Source: JANXUC01 sp964619065
GTDB taxonomy: Bacteria > Acidobacteriota > Terriglobia > Terriglobales > Acidobacteriaceae
NCBI GenBank assembly: GCA_964619065.1
Contig: CAZUCC010000011.1
Location: 1 to 64,000, forward strand
Length of the DNA: 64,000 nt
Direction: 5' to 3'
Part shown: positions 1-6,920 of the stretch, in pieces
How the letters are laid out: each line of letters begins with the position of its first letter
How positions within the stretch are numbered: the first letter of the stretch is position 1
Position numbers and translations under genes: made by a program
Notes under the pieces: generated by a model
What the model saw: only the letters and a program-made list of their open reading frames with translations
The model's database searches: none
Told to the model about the DNA's origin: nothing

Positions 1-122
1 TTGCCGCCGATCCTGCGGTACAGCGTGTCCATGAAAATGTAAGATCCCGCCTGAACCTCCGTGAAGTGATTCACAGTGCCAAAGTTGAAGGTTCCGGCCC
101 ACCCGCCGGTGGGGGGGGGGTA
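1..122 (-). pseudogene. Fragment of a D-threonine aldolase / D-serine dehydratase-like (DSD1 family) gene
   Basis: Read on the minus strand, this stretch encodes TGGWAGTFNFG followed by FTEVQAGSYIFMDTLYRR. The EVQAGSYxFMD block is typical of the C-terminal barrel of PLP-dependent D-threonine aldolase / D-serine dehydratase-like enzymes. The frame leaves the window at base 1. Upstream, the similarity stops at a run of ten Gs (111-120), and a stop codon follows about ten codons further upstream, so the gene is broken exactly at the homopolymer. It may be a real relic, a frameshifted gene end or a misjoined contig. Family assignment rests on motif recognition only. Confidence 0.5.
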
Positions 123-172
123 ACGGGAATACATCCGGGTTAACTAGTTGTGCCAGCGCGGAGGAAGTCCAA

Positions 173-180
173 AGGGGGGG
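173..180 (+). promoter_or_regulatory. Poly-G ribosome binding site of rpsB
   Basis: A run of seven Gs after AAA lies four bases before the TTG start of rpsB. It is the only Shine-Dalgarno-like sequence available and supports that unusual start codon. Confidence 0.5.
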
Positions 181-184
181 TTGT

Positions 185-1081
185 TTGGCTAATATCACCA
201 TGAAGGAGTTGCTCGAAGCGGGCGTCCACTTCGGGCACCAGACGAAGCGCTGGAACCCCAAGATGAAGGAATACATCTTCGGGGAGCGCAACGGCATTTA
301 CATCATCGACCTGCAAAAGACGCTGAAGATGTTCAAGGAAGCGTCGAAATTTGTGCAGGAGCTGGCCACGGCCGGCAAGACGATCATGTTTGTTGGCCCG
401 AAGAGGCAAGCCCAGGACGCCATCACGGAAGAGGCGACGCGCTGCAACATGTTCTACGTGAACCAGCGCTGGCTGGGCGGACTGCTCACCAACTGGGTGA
501 CCGTGCAGAAGTCGGTGAAGCGGCTGAAGGAACTCGACGAGATGGCCACGGATGGCCGCTACGAGTTGCTGCCGAAGAAGGAAGTCATCGGGTTGGAGCG
601 CGAGCGCAAGCATCTCCAAGCCAACTTGGCGGGCATCAAGAACATGAGCCGGGTGCCGGATGCGATTTTCGTAGTCGATTCGAACAAAGAGCAAATCGCC
701 GTGCGCGAGGCCCGCAAGCTGGGCATCCCGGTGGTTGCCGTCGTAGATACAAACTGCGATCCCAGCGAAGTGGATTACGTGATTCCCGGCAACGACGATG
801 CGTTGCGGGCAATTCGCCTCTTCACTTCGAAAATTTCCGAGTCCATCGTGGAAGGCCAGCAGTTGCGCATTGCGGGCCAGACGGATGAGCAGCAGGCCGC
901 CGAGACAGGCGCTGCCGCGCTCGAAGGCCAGGCTGCTGAAGGCGTGGAGATCCATGCCGGTGAGGCTTCCGCGACGGAAGGTTACGTTGGAGACGACGGC
1001 GAGGATATCAGCATGGAGGAAGTCTTGGGCCGCGGTAAGCGTAAGGCAGAATCTACGCCCCTCGAAACCCCGGTGGTGTAA
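185..1081 (+). CDS. rpsB: 30S ribosomal protein S2
   Basis: Protein S2 of the small ribosomal subunit, needed for S1 binding and translation initiation. The 298-residue product starts MANITMKELLEAGVHFGHQ and carries the family signatures RWNPKMKEYIFGERNGIYIIDLQ in part, WLGGLLTNW near residue 100 and a PDAIFVVD block near residue 155. The start is TTG at 185, preceded by a G-rich Shine-Dalgarno. The core ends near residue 230. The last 60 or so residues are an acidic, alanine-rich tail of low conservation, making it longer than the usual 230-260 residues. It heads the rpsB-tsf-pyrH-frr block, a conserved bacterial order. The rplM-rpsI pair often found upstream in this phylum is missing, where the foreign fragment begins. 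Confidence 0.98.
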   Translation: MANITMKELLEAGVHFGHQTKRWNPKMKEYIFGERNGIYIIDLQKTLKMFKEASKFVQELATAGKTIMFVGPKRQAQDAITEEATRCNMFYVNQRWLGGLLTNWVTVQKSVKRLKELDEMATDGRYELLPKKEVIGLERERKHLQANLAGIKNMSRVPDAIFVVDSNKEQIAVREARKLGIPVVAVVDTNCDPSEVDYVIPGNDDALRAIRLFTSKISESIVEGQQLRIAGQTDEQQAAETGAAALEGQAAEGVEIHAGEASATEGYVGDDGEDISMEEVLGRGKRKAESTPLETPVV

Positions 1082-1224
1082 CACCCAATGCGTTCCGGTC
1101 GGTTTCCGCTTTACTTCAGCGATTTGGACCCGCGCGCGTCCTCGCCGCGGGTCAAGTTTTGTTTACCAGATTTTCATGCGTGAGCTTCTCCGGAAGCTCA
1201 TAGCATTAGAAACGAGAATTTTTC

Positions 1225-1881
1225 ATGAGCACAACTACGGCAAATATTTCCGCTGCACAAGTGAAAGAGCTCCGCGAGAAATCCGGAGCGCCCATGATGG
1301 ATTGCAAGCAGGCATTGGTGGAGGCCAAAGGCGACATGGAAGAGGCCATCATTCACCTGCGCAAGCGCGGTGTTTCCCTGGCCGGAAAAAAGGCAACGCG
1401 CGTGACCAGCGAAGGCTCCGTGGGACACTACATCCACGCTGGCGGTAAGATTGGCGTTCTGCTGGAAATCAATTGCGAGAGCGATTTCGTGGCCCGCACG
1501 GACGACTTCAAGGAGTTGTTGCACGATGTTGCCATGCACATTGCGGCCAGCGATCCCAAGTTTGTCCGCCGTGAAGACGTAACGCCGGAAGCGTTCGAGC
1601 GCGAGAAGGACATCTACCGCGCTCAGGCAGCCGCTACGGGCAAGCCGCCGCAAGTCGTGGAGAAGATTGTCGAAGGAAAGATGGCGAAGTTCTACGAGGA
1701 GGTCTGCCTGTTGGAGCAGCCTTTCATCAAGGACCAGACGACGACCATTGCGCAACTTGTGGCTACCAAGATTGGCAAACTTGGTGAGAACATCAGCGTG
1801 CGCCGCTTTGCCCGTTTCAAGGTGGGCGATGTGAACGCCACGATTGCGTTCACCAATCCGGTGGAAGCAAAAGAAGAATAA
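1225..1881 (+). CDS. tsf: Elongation factor Ts
   Basis: Guanine nucleotide exchange factor that recycles EF-Tu-GDP in the cytoplasm. The 218-residue protein has the N-terminal UBA-like domain with KELREKSGAPMMDCKQAL, then the core with GKIGVLLEINCESDFVAR near residue 75, the family's conserved EF-Tu contact. At 218 residues it is a short form, lacking much of the second core subdomain found in the 280-residue E. coli protein; short forms are known in several phyla. It follows rpsB by about 140 bases, as in most bacteria. The Shine-Dalgarno before ATG 1225 is weak. Confidence 0.97.
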   Translation: MSTTTANISAAQVKELREKSGAPMMDCKQALVEAKGDMEEAIIHLRKRGVSLAGKKATRVTSEGSVGHYIHAGGKIGVLLEINCESDFVARTDDFKELLHDVAMHIAASDPKFVRREDVTPEAFEREKDIYRAQAAATGKPPQVVEKIVEGKMAKFYEEVCLLEQPFIKDQTTTIAQLVATKIGKLGENISVRRFARFKVGDVNATIAFTNPVEAKEE

Positions 1882-1884
1882 AAT

Positions 1885-1957
1885 TGGCTGTCGGCCATCA
1901 GCTCTCGGCTGTCAAAAGCTTATGGCCGGAGTTCGATAGCTGAAAGCCGAAAGCTCT
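1885..1957. repeat. Intergenic copy of a GCTGTCGGCYATCAGC-like dispersed motif
   Basis: The 80-base tsf-pyrH gap is filled with alternating direct and inverted variants of a GCTGTCGGC / GATAGCTGA motif that can fold back on itself. Related variants occur at 2690-2745 and 29757-29793, so this looks like a small dispersed non-coding repeat. Confidence 0.4.
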
Positions 1958-1962
1958 TAACC

Positions 1963-2679
1963 ATGCCGACTCCTGTTTTTCATCGCATTCTGCTGAAGTT
2001 GTCGGGAGAAGCCCTTGCCGGGACGCAGGGGTTTGGCCTCGAATCCAAGCGCGTGCAAGAGATCGCGGAAGAGCTGGCGGAAGCGCAAAAGCTCGGTGCA
2101 CAGATCGCGATTGTGGTGGGCGGGGGCAATATCTTCCGTGGCGTGGCGCAGCAGGCGCGCGACATGGACCGCGTTTCCGCCGATCACATGGGCATGCTCG
2201 CGACAGTGATCAACGCTCTGGCACTGCAGGATGCGCTCGAGAAACAGGGTGCGCACACGCGAATCCAATCGGCGATCGTGATGAATCAGGTAGCCGAGCC
2301 CTTCATTCGTCGCCGGGCAATTCGCCATCTCGAAAAGGGCCGCATCGTCATCTTCGCTGGAGGTACGGGGAATCCGTACTTCTCCACCGATACCGCGGCC
2401 TCGCTGCGCGCGATGGAGATCAAGGCGGATGTGATCCTGAAGGCCACGAAAGTGGATGGAGTCTACGATGCCGATCCCATGCTCGTACCGGATGCCAAGC
2501 GCTTCAGCCAAATCAGCTACATGGAAGTTCTGAAGCGGGGGCTCAAAGTGATGGACTCCACTGCCATCTCCCTCTGCAAGGACAACAATCTTCCCATCAT
2601 CGTCTTCAAACTTGGCGAACGCGGCAACATCCAGAAAGTGATTCTCGGAGAAAAAGTCGGTTCCCTGGTGGGGGCGTAA
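1963..2679 (+). CDS. pyrH: Uridylate (UMP) kinase
   Basis: Phosphorylates UMP to UDP in pyrimidine nucleotide synthesis; a cytoplasmic hexamer of the amino acid kinase family. The 238-residue length is standard. Visible motifs are KLSGEAL near the N-terminus for phosphate binding, VGGGNIFRG near residue 50, DHMGMLATVINALAL near residue 72 and GTGNPYFSTDTAASLRAMEI near residue 130. Start ATG 1963 fits the family N-terminus. It sits between tsf and frr, the usual location, separated from both by short gaps that carry repeat motifs. Confidence 0.98.
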   Translation: MPTPVFHRILLKLSGEALAGTQGFGLESKRVQEIAEELAEAQKLGAQIAIVVGGGNIFRGVAQQARDMDRVSADHMGMLATVINALALQDALEKQGAHTRIQSAIVMNQVAEPFIRRRAIRHLEKGRIVIFAGGTGNPYFSTDTAASLRAMEIKADVILKATKVDGVYDADPMLVPDAKRFSQISYMEVLKRGLKVMDSTAISLCKDNNLPIIVFKLGERGNIQKVILGEKVGSLVGA

Positions 2680-2689
2680 AGGCAAAGGC

Positions 2690-2745
2690 GCTGTCAGCTG
2701 TCAAACCTCTCGGTTGAGGTTCTAGCTGATAGCCGACGGCCAGTT
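2690..2745. repeat. Second intergenic copy of the dispersed GCTGTCAGC/GCTGATAGC motif
   Basis: The pyrH-frr gap contains GCTGTCAGCTGTCAA and, inverted, TAGCTGATAGCCGACGG, matching the motif in the tsf-pyrH gap. A TATAAT at 2746-2751 follows directly and could serve as a -10 box for frr. Confidence 0.4.
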
Positions 2746-2786
2746 TATAATCTTCAGTTTTTGATCTCGCATCTTTGGAGTTCACA

Positions 2787-3377
2787 ATGGCGCAATCCGT
2801 CATGGCTACGATTCCCGCACTGCGACCGCTGCAAGGTCAGCTCAAGACCCGCATGGACAAGGCGGTGGAAGATTTCCGCAAGGCCATGGCGTCCACGCGG
2901 ACCGGCCGCGCGTCCGTTTCCATGCTGGATAACGTTGTCGTGGAAGCCTATGGTTCCAATATGCCGCTCAATCAGGTGGCGACGATTCACGCTCCCGAGC
3001 CGCAATTGATCACGGTGACGCCGTTTGATCCTACGGTGTTGGCGTCCATCGAGAAGGCGATTCGCGGCGGCGATCTCGGACTCAATCCCATGAACGATGG
3101 CAAAGTTGTCCGCGTGCCCGTGCCGCCGCTCACCGAAGAGCGCCGCAAGGAGATGGCGAAGCATCTGCACAAGATTCTGGAAGAGCACCGCACCGCGGTC
3201 CGCAACATCCGGCGCGACGGCAACGATGCCATTAAGAAAACAATGAAAGACAAAAAGATCAGCGAGGACGAAGAGAAGCGGTCGCTGGATGAAATTCAAA
3301 AGCTGACAGATGAAGAAATCCGCAAGATGGAAGAGATGAGCAAAGCCAAAGAAAAGGAAGTGCTGGAGCTCAAGTAA
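2787..3377 (+). CDS. frr: Ribosome recycling factor
   Basis: Splits post-termination ribosomes together with EF-G. The product is 196 residues from ATG 2787, which has a GGAG Shine-Dalgarno six bases upstream; a TTG at 2775 is also in frame but overlaps that signal. Family motifs include STRTGRASVSMLDNVVVEAYG near residue 32, GxDLGLNPMNDG near residue 90, LTEERRKEMAKHL near residue 115 and VRNIRRDGND near residue 140. The length is close to the 185-residue norm, with a few extra N-terminal residues. It is the last gene of the rpsB block and is followed by a strong terminator. Confidence 0.97.
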   Translation: MAQSVMATIPALRPLQGQLKTRMDKAVEDFRKAMASTRTGRASVSMLDNVVVEAYGSNMPLNQVATIHAPEPQLITVTPFDPTVLASIEKAIRGGDLGLNPMNDGKVVRVPVPPLTEERRKEMAKHLHKILEEHRTAVRNIRRDGNDAIKKTMKDKKISEDEEKRSLDEIQKLTDEEIRKMEEMSKAKEKEVLELK

Positions 3378-3401
3378 GCGAGTTGAAGCGCGGGAATACA
3401 G

Positions 3402-3428
3402 AGGCGGCCACGAGCCGCCTTTCTTTTT
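3402..3428 (+). terminator. Rho-independent terminator after frr
   Basis: AGGCGGC, a five-base loop, GCCGCCT, then a T-rich tract. Closes the rpsB-tsf-pyrH-frr transcript. Confidence 0.9.
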
Positions 3429-3462
3429 CGATTCATTTTTTGAGGAGATACTTTTGAGCCAG

Positions 3463-3488
3463 AAAAACCGGCCCCTTGCGGGGCCGGC
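3463..3488 (-). terminator. Terminator of the first secreted paralogue
   Basis: On the minus strand, an eight-base perfect stem (CCGGCCCC/GGGGCCGG) with a four-base loop is followed by TTTTT. Confidence 0.85.
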
Positions 3489-3512
3489 AAGTTAATAGTT
3501 ACTGGCGAATTT

Positions 3513-4367
3513 TTAGAAACCTTTGTAATTCATAGTCACAGTTTTCGTTGCTGCCTTAGGGATGGGTATGTTGTAGAACATAGCGATCGATCCATCGATG
3601 GCTGTCAGCGGCCCTCCGACGAAGTTCACAAACGGATTGCAAGGAGGCGGTCCGAAGGAAGTGTTTTGCGCGAACCCATCGAACACAAAGGCGGGCGTAC
3701 CTATATTTTGCAACATCAATCCGAATGGGCCACCCGATGAAATGGAATTCCACCCAAACGCGCTGTTTTGAGTTCCATCGAAATTATTGTTGAATACGCC
3801 GTCGGCATCCACATCTGCATAGCGAATGAGGAATGCTGTTTTGGCAATGGCGGTGTTGTTCTTGAGCGCCATAACTACTTTGATCGACGAGGTTCCTGCA
3901 ACCTGAGTGATGGTTTGGGTGAGTGTCCAGATACCATCGCTCGTGGAACGGGCAATCTTGACGGAAGTTGCGTTGTGACTCACCACGGTGGATGGACCCC
4001 AGTTTCCGCTATCGCCAAAATCGGCATAGTCGAAGTACGCGATGTCGGCAGATGCGTCACAAATACCATAGCCCTCGCCGAAGCTGCCGATGGCAATGTG
4101 TTCTTGACCCAGAGGAGTCTGGATCTGGGTGATGTTGCCGTTGACGGTCACGCAGAACTTCAGAAAGGTGTTTTTGGCTCCAGAGGTGAAGGTGAAGGAG
4201 CAAGCGCTGGTGGCAAATGGGCTGTGGGGAGCTGCTTGTGCGGCGCTCCTTTGGCTAAGCGCGGCCGTTGCTTCCTGCTGGGTGTTGACTTTGGTCGCGT
4301 TCAGAGTTCCAGCGAAGCTGAGGGAAGAGAGAGCCAGTACGGTTGCCGCAAGGGCAAGGTTTTTCAC
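3513..4367 (-). CDS. Secreted protein of unknown function, paralogue 1
   Basis: I do not recognise a named family. The 284-residue product starts at GTG with an AGGAGA Shine-Dalgarno and has a signal peptide (MKNLALAATVLALSSLSFAG). A charged/alanine-rich segment follows to about residue 45. The mature domain carries two conserved blocks, CxFTxTSGAxNTFLKxCVTVNGNITQ and HIAxGSFGEGYGICD, later RYADVDADxVFxNNFD, and ends in a T-x-N-Y-K-G tail. Its few cysteines probably form disulfides, and the beta-rich, glycine/asparagine-rich composition suggests an exported beta-sandwich. It is the most divergent of three tandem copies on this strand; all three have their own terminators and so probably their own promoters. 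Confidence 0.85.
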   Translation of the reverse strand: MKNLALAATVLALSSLSFAGTLNATKVNTQQEATAALSQRSAAQAAPHSPFATSACSFTFTSGAKNTFLKFCVTVNGNITQIQTPLGQEHIAIGSFGEGYGICDASADIAYFDYADFGDSGNWGPSTVVSHNATSVKIARSTSDGIWTLTQTITQVAGTSSIKVVMALKNNTAIAKTAFLIRYADVDADGVFNNNFDGTQNSAFGWNSISSGGPFGLMLQNIGTPAFVFDGFAQNTSFGPPPCNPFVNFVGGPLTAIDGSIAMFYNIPIPKAATKTVTMNYKGF

Positions 4368-4527
4368 AAAGAATTCTCCTGAATGAGTGTTTTGTTTTGT
4401 GCGGAAAGAGGTTGTGGTTTCTCGGCGGCTATATATTACGCAACGATGGTAGTAGATTCACGGTCTCGAGTTGTCGAATTTCGGTAAAATTTTTGTTACG
4501 CTTCAGCACTGGAATGAAGAATTTGAA

Positions 4528-5389
4528 ACAAAAAAGCCGGCCCCTTGCGAGGCCGGCGAGTGAAGTTTCGCGTTTGGTCCTACAGTCCCTTGTATTGCAT
4601 GGTGTAAGTCTTGCTTACATGCGCTCCGAAGTTATTATCGTAGAGCAGAACCACGGAGCCATCAGTAGCGGTCGTGTTCTCCGCTTCGTGGGTGAAGATG
4701 CTGCAGGGAGCCGGGCCGCCCGAAACGTTTTGCGTGATACTGACCCATCCGTTCGAAGCCGGGGGATTCCCGATATTCTGCAGCATCAATCCAAAGCCCT
4801 TTGAATTGTTGCCCCAGGAGCTGTTCAGGGTTGCGTCGAAATTGTTGCCAAAAACAGAGTCGGCGTCCACATCCGCATACCGGATAACGAACGCCCTTCT
4901 GGTCACAGCGGTGTTGTTTTTCAGCGCCATGGTGATCTTGATGGACGAAGTCCCCGCCACTTGCGTGATGGTTTGCGTGAGGGTCCAGATGCCGTCGATG
5001 GTGGAGCGGACAACCTTAACGACTGTGGCGGAGGGATGCGTGGTTACGGGTGCGCCCCAGTTTCCGGTATCACCAAAATCGGCATAGTCGTCGTACTGGA
5101 CTAACGTATTCGCATCACAGATGCCATAGCCTTCGCCGAAGGAGCCCACGGCGATATGCTCGTGCCCTGCAGGGGTTTGAAGCTGGGTGATGTTGCCGTT
5201 GACGGTTACGCAATACTTCAGGAAGGTGTTGTTGGCGCCTGAAGTGAGGGTGAACAAGCAAGTGCTGGTTGCGTCGATGCTGCGCGGCACCGATTGCGCG
5301 GCGTTTTTCTGAGCGACGGCAGCGGCGGCTTCTTTTGCGAGGTCAACTTTTTTCGCGCCCGGAGCCGCAGCAAAGCTGAGGGAGCACAG
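4528..5389. repeat. 862-bp long repeat, copy A
   Basis: As far as I can follow by eye, identical to 5702-6563 (constant offset 1174). It covers the terminator and the whole mature-protein coding part of paralogue 2, and stops inside the signal peptide. The sequence diverges immediately on both sides (5702 and 6563 mark the other copy's limits). There is no transposase and no terminal inverted repeat. Confidence 0.9.
4530..4557 (-). terminator. Terminator of secreted paralogue 2
   Basis: GCCGGCC stem with an eight-base loop followed on the minus strand by T6. It is part of the 862-bp repeat. Confidence 0.85.
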
Positions 5390-5425
5390 GAACAATACGG
5401 CAAATACAGCAGCGAACTTCTTCAT
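4580..5425 (-). CDS. Secreted protein of unknown function, paralogue 2
   Basis: A 281-residue relative of the 3513-4367 protein, sharing the CLFTLTSGANNTFLKYC block, the HIAVGSFGEGYGICD block and RYADVDADSVFGNNFD. Start ATG follows AGGAGA. Its signal peptide (MKKFAAVFAVLFLCSLSFAA) differs from that of paralogue 3, yet from about residue 20 to the stop the two proteins are the same. The function is unknown. Independent upstream regions suggest different expression of the same mature protein. Confidence 0.85.
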   Translation of the reverse strand: MKKFAAVFAVLFLCSLSFAAAPGAKKVDLAKEAAAAVAQKNAAQSVPRSIDATSTCLFTLTSGANNTFLKYCVTVNGNITQLQTPAGHEHIAVGSFGEGYGICDANTLVQYDDYADFGDTGNWGAPVTTHPSATVVKVVRSTIDGIWTLTQTITQVAGTSSIKITMALKNNTAVTRRAFVIRYADVDADSVFGNNFDATLNSSWGNNSKGFGLMLQNIGNPPASNGWVSITQNVSGGPAPCSIFTHEAENTTATDGSVVLLYDNNFGAHVSKTYTMQYKGL

Positions 5426-5701
5426 AAGTGATCTCCTGGGATTGCTTTGTTAACTGCAGGTTGGTGGTAACGGACAGCGTGCGGTCCGAGTTGGCTGTCC
5501 TTGCGGGAAGGAGCACTCTGAAACGATGCAAATATACGCTGGTTCCTTGGATCGGCAAGTGAAATTTAGAAGAAAATAAGCAGAGTTGAGTCTCCTCTAA
5601 GCATGTCGCGGTACCCTTCCAGAGACATGAACTTTCAAACCTTGGCGTCGTCACAGTGGCCTGGAGGCCCAATCCTTATATTGGCAAGGCGGAAACCCAA
5701 C
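5426..5701. other. Non-coding gap between paralogues 2 and 3
   Basis: About 280 bases with no convincing gene. It must hold the promoter of paralogue 2 (minus strand). It shows no similarity to the equivalent region upstream of paralogue 3. Confidence 0.5.
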
Positions 5702-6563
5702 ACAAAAAAGCCGGCCCCTTGCGAGGCCGGCGAGTGAAGTTTCGCGTTTGGTCCTACAGTCCCTTGTATTGCATGGTGTAAGTCTTGCTTACATGCGCTC
5801 CGAAGTTATTATCGTAGAGCAGAACCACGGAGCCATCAGTAGCGGTCGTGTTCTCCGCTTCGTGGGTGAAGATGCTGCAGGGAGCCGGGCCGCCCGAAAC
5901 GTTTTGCGTGATACTGACCCATCCGTTCGAAGCCGGGGGATTCCCGATATTCTGCAGCATCAATCCAAAGCCCTTTGAATTGTTGCCCCAGGAGCTGTTC
6001 AGGGTTGCGTCGAAATTGTTGCCAAAAACAGAGTCGGCGTCCACATCCGCATACCGGATAACGAACGCCCTTCTGGTCACAGCGGTGTTGTTTTTCAGCG
6101 CCATGGTGATCTTGATGGACGAAGTCCCCGCCACTTGCGTGATGGTTTGCGTGAGGGTCCAGATGCCGTCGATGGTGGAGCGGACAACCTTAACGACTGT
6201 GGCGGAGGGATGCGTGGTTACGGGTGCGCCCCAGTTTCCGGTATCACCAAAATCGGCATAGTCGTCGTACTGGACTAACGTATTCGCATCACAGATGCCA
6301 TAGCCTTCGCCGAAGGAGCCCACGGCGATATGCTCGTGCCCTGCAGGGGTTTGAAGCTGGGTGATGTTGCCGTTGACGGTTACGCAATACTTCAGGAAGG
6401 TGTTGTTGGCGCCTGAAGTGAGGGTGAACAAGCAAGTGCTGGTTGCGTCGATGCTGCGCGGCACCGATTGCGCGGCGTTTTTCTGAGCGACGGCAGCGGC
6501 GGCTTCTTTTGCGAGGTCAACTTTTTTCGCGCCCGGAGCCGCAGCAAAGCTGAGGGAGCACAG
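5702..6563. repeat. 862-bp long repeat, copy B
   Basis: Second copy of the repeat at 4528-5389. The ends are sharp: the next bases differ on both sides. Confidence 0.9.
5704..5731 (-). terminator. Terminator of secreted paralogue 3
   Basis: Same GCCGGCC/GGCCGGC hairpin plus T6 as at 4530-4557; copied with the repeat. Confidence 0.85.
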
Positions 6564-6599
6564 AGCGAATACGGTTACTGCCAGAACAAGTTTCTTCAT
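5754..6599 (-). CDS. Secreted protein of unknown function, paralogue 3
   Basis: A 281-residue exported protein whose mature part is identical to paralogue 2, with signal peptide MKKLVLAVTVFALCSLSFAA. Start ATG 6599 has AGGAGA six bases upstream; a TTG two codons earlier is less likely. That the identity begins inside the signal peptide suggests gene conversion or a recent unequal crossover rather than a simple whole-gene duplication. Confidence 0.85.
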   Translation of the reverse strand: MKKLVLAVTVFALCSLSFAAAPGAKKVDLAKEAAAAVAQKNAAQSVPRSIDATSTCLFTLTSGANNTFLKYCVTVNGNITQLQTPAGHEHIAVGSFGEGYGICDANTLVQYDDYADFGDTGNWGAPVTTHPSATVVKVVRSTIDGIWTLTQTITQVAGTSSIKITMALKNNTAVTRRAFVIRYADVDADSVFGNNFDATLNSSWGNNSKGFGLMLQNIGNPPASNGWVSITQNVSGGPAPCSIFTHEAENTTATDGSVVLLYDNNFGAHVSKTYTMQYKGL

Positions 6600-6920
6600 A
6601 AACAATCTCCTGGATTTTATTTTTTTGGGGGAAAGAGGTTATCGTTCACGGGCTGTCATTCTGCTCGCATCGGTTTCCCCTCACGTGCGGGGCACAATCA
6701 CAAATGCATCTCTTGTACCGTCCGCGTGGAGTGCCCGATCCGCTCGGGCGAAGAAAAAAGTTTGTTGATGGGCAATGACTTAGCGAGCATTCATGCAATC
6801 GCGAATTGAGACATCTGCGATTTGGCATCCTCTCCCACTATCGCTTCGGATATGGAGCTATCTGGATCGCTTGCGAGCCGCGCTCCACGCAGCGTCGATT
6901 CGTTTATATTCAGGAGAGAT
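6600..6920. other. Intergenic region between divergent genes
   Basis: About 320 bases separating the divergently transcribed paralogue 3 and the molybdopterin oxidoreductase. Both promoters must lie here. I see no convincing gene or RNA; the only clear signal is an AGGAGA ribosome site just before ATG 6921. Confidence 0.5.

Noticed and set aside
140..1084. Long open frame on the minus strand opposite rpsB
   Set aside because: It is a by-product of G+C-rich codon use; rpsB is beyond doubt on the other strand and the antisense protein has no family features.
4528..6563. The 862-bp repeat as an insertion sequence
   Set aside because: No transposase, no terminal inverted repeats, and the repeat consists of a secreted-protein gene with its terminator.
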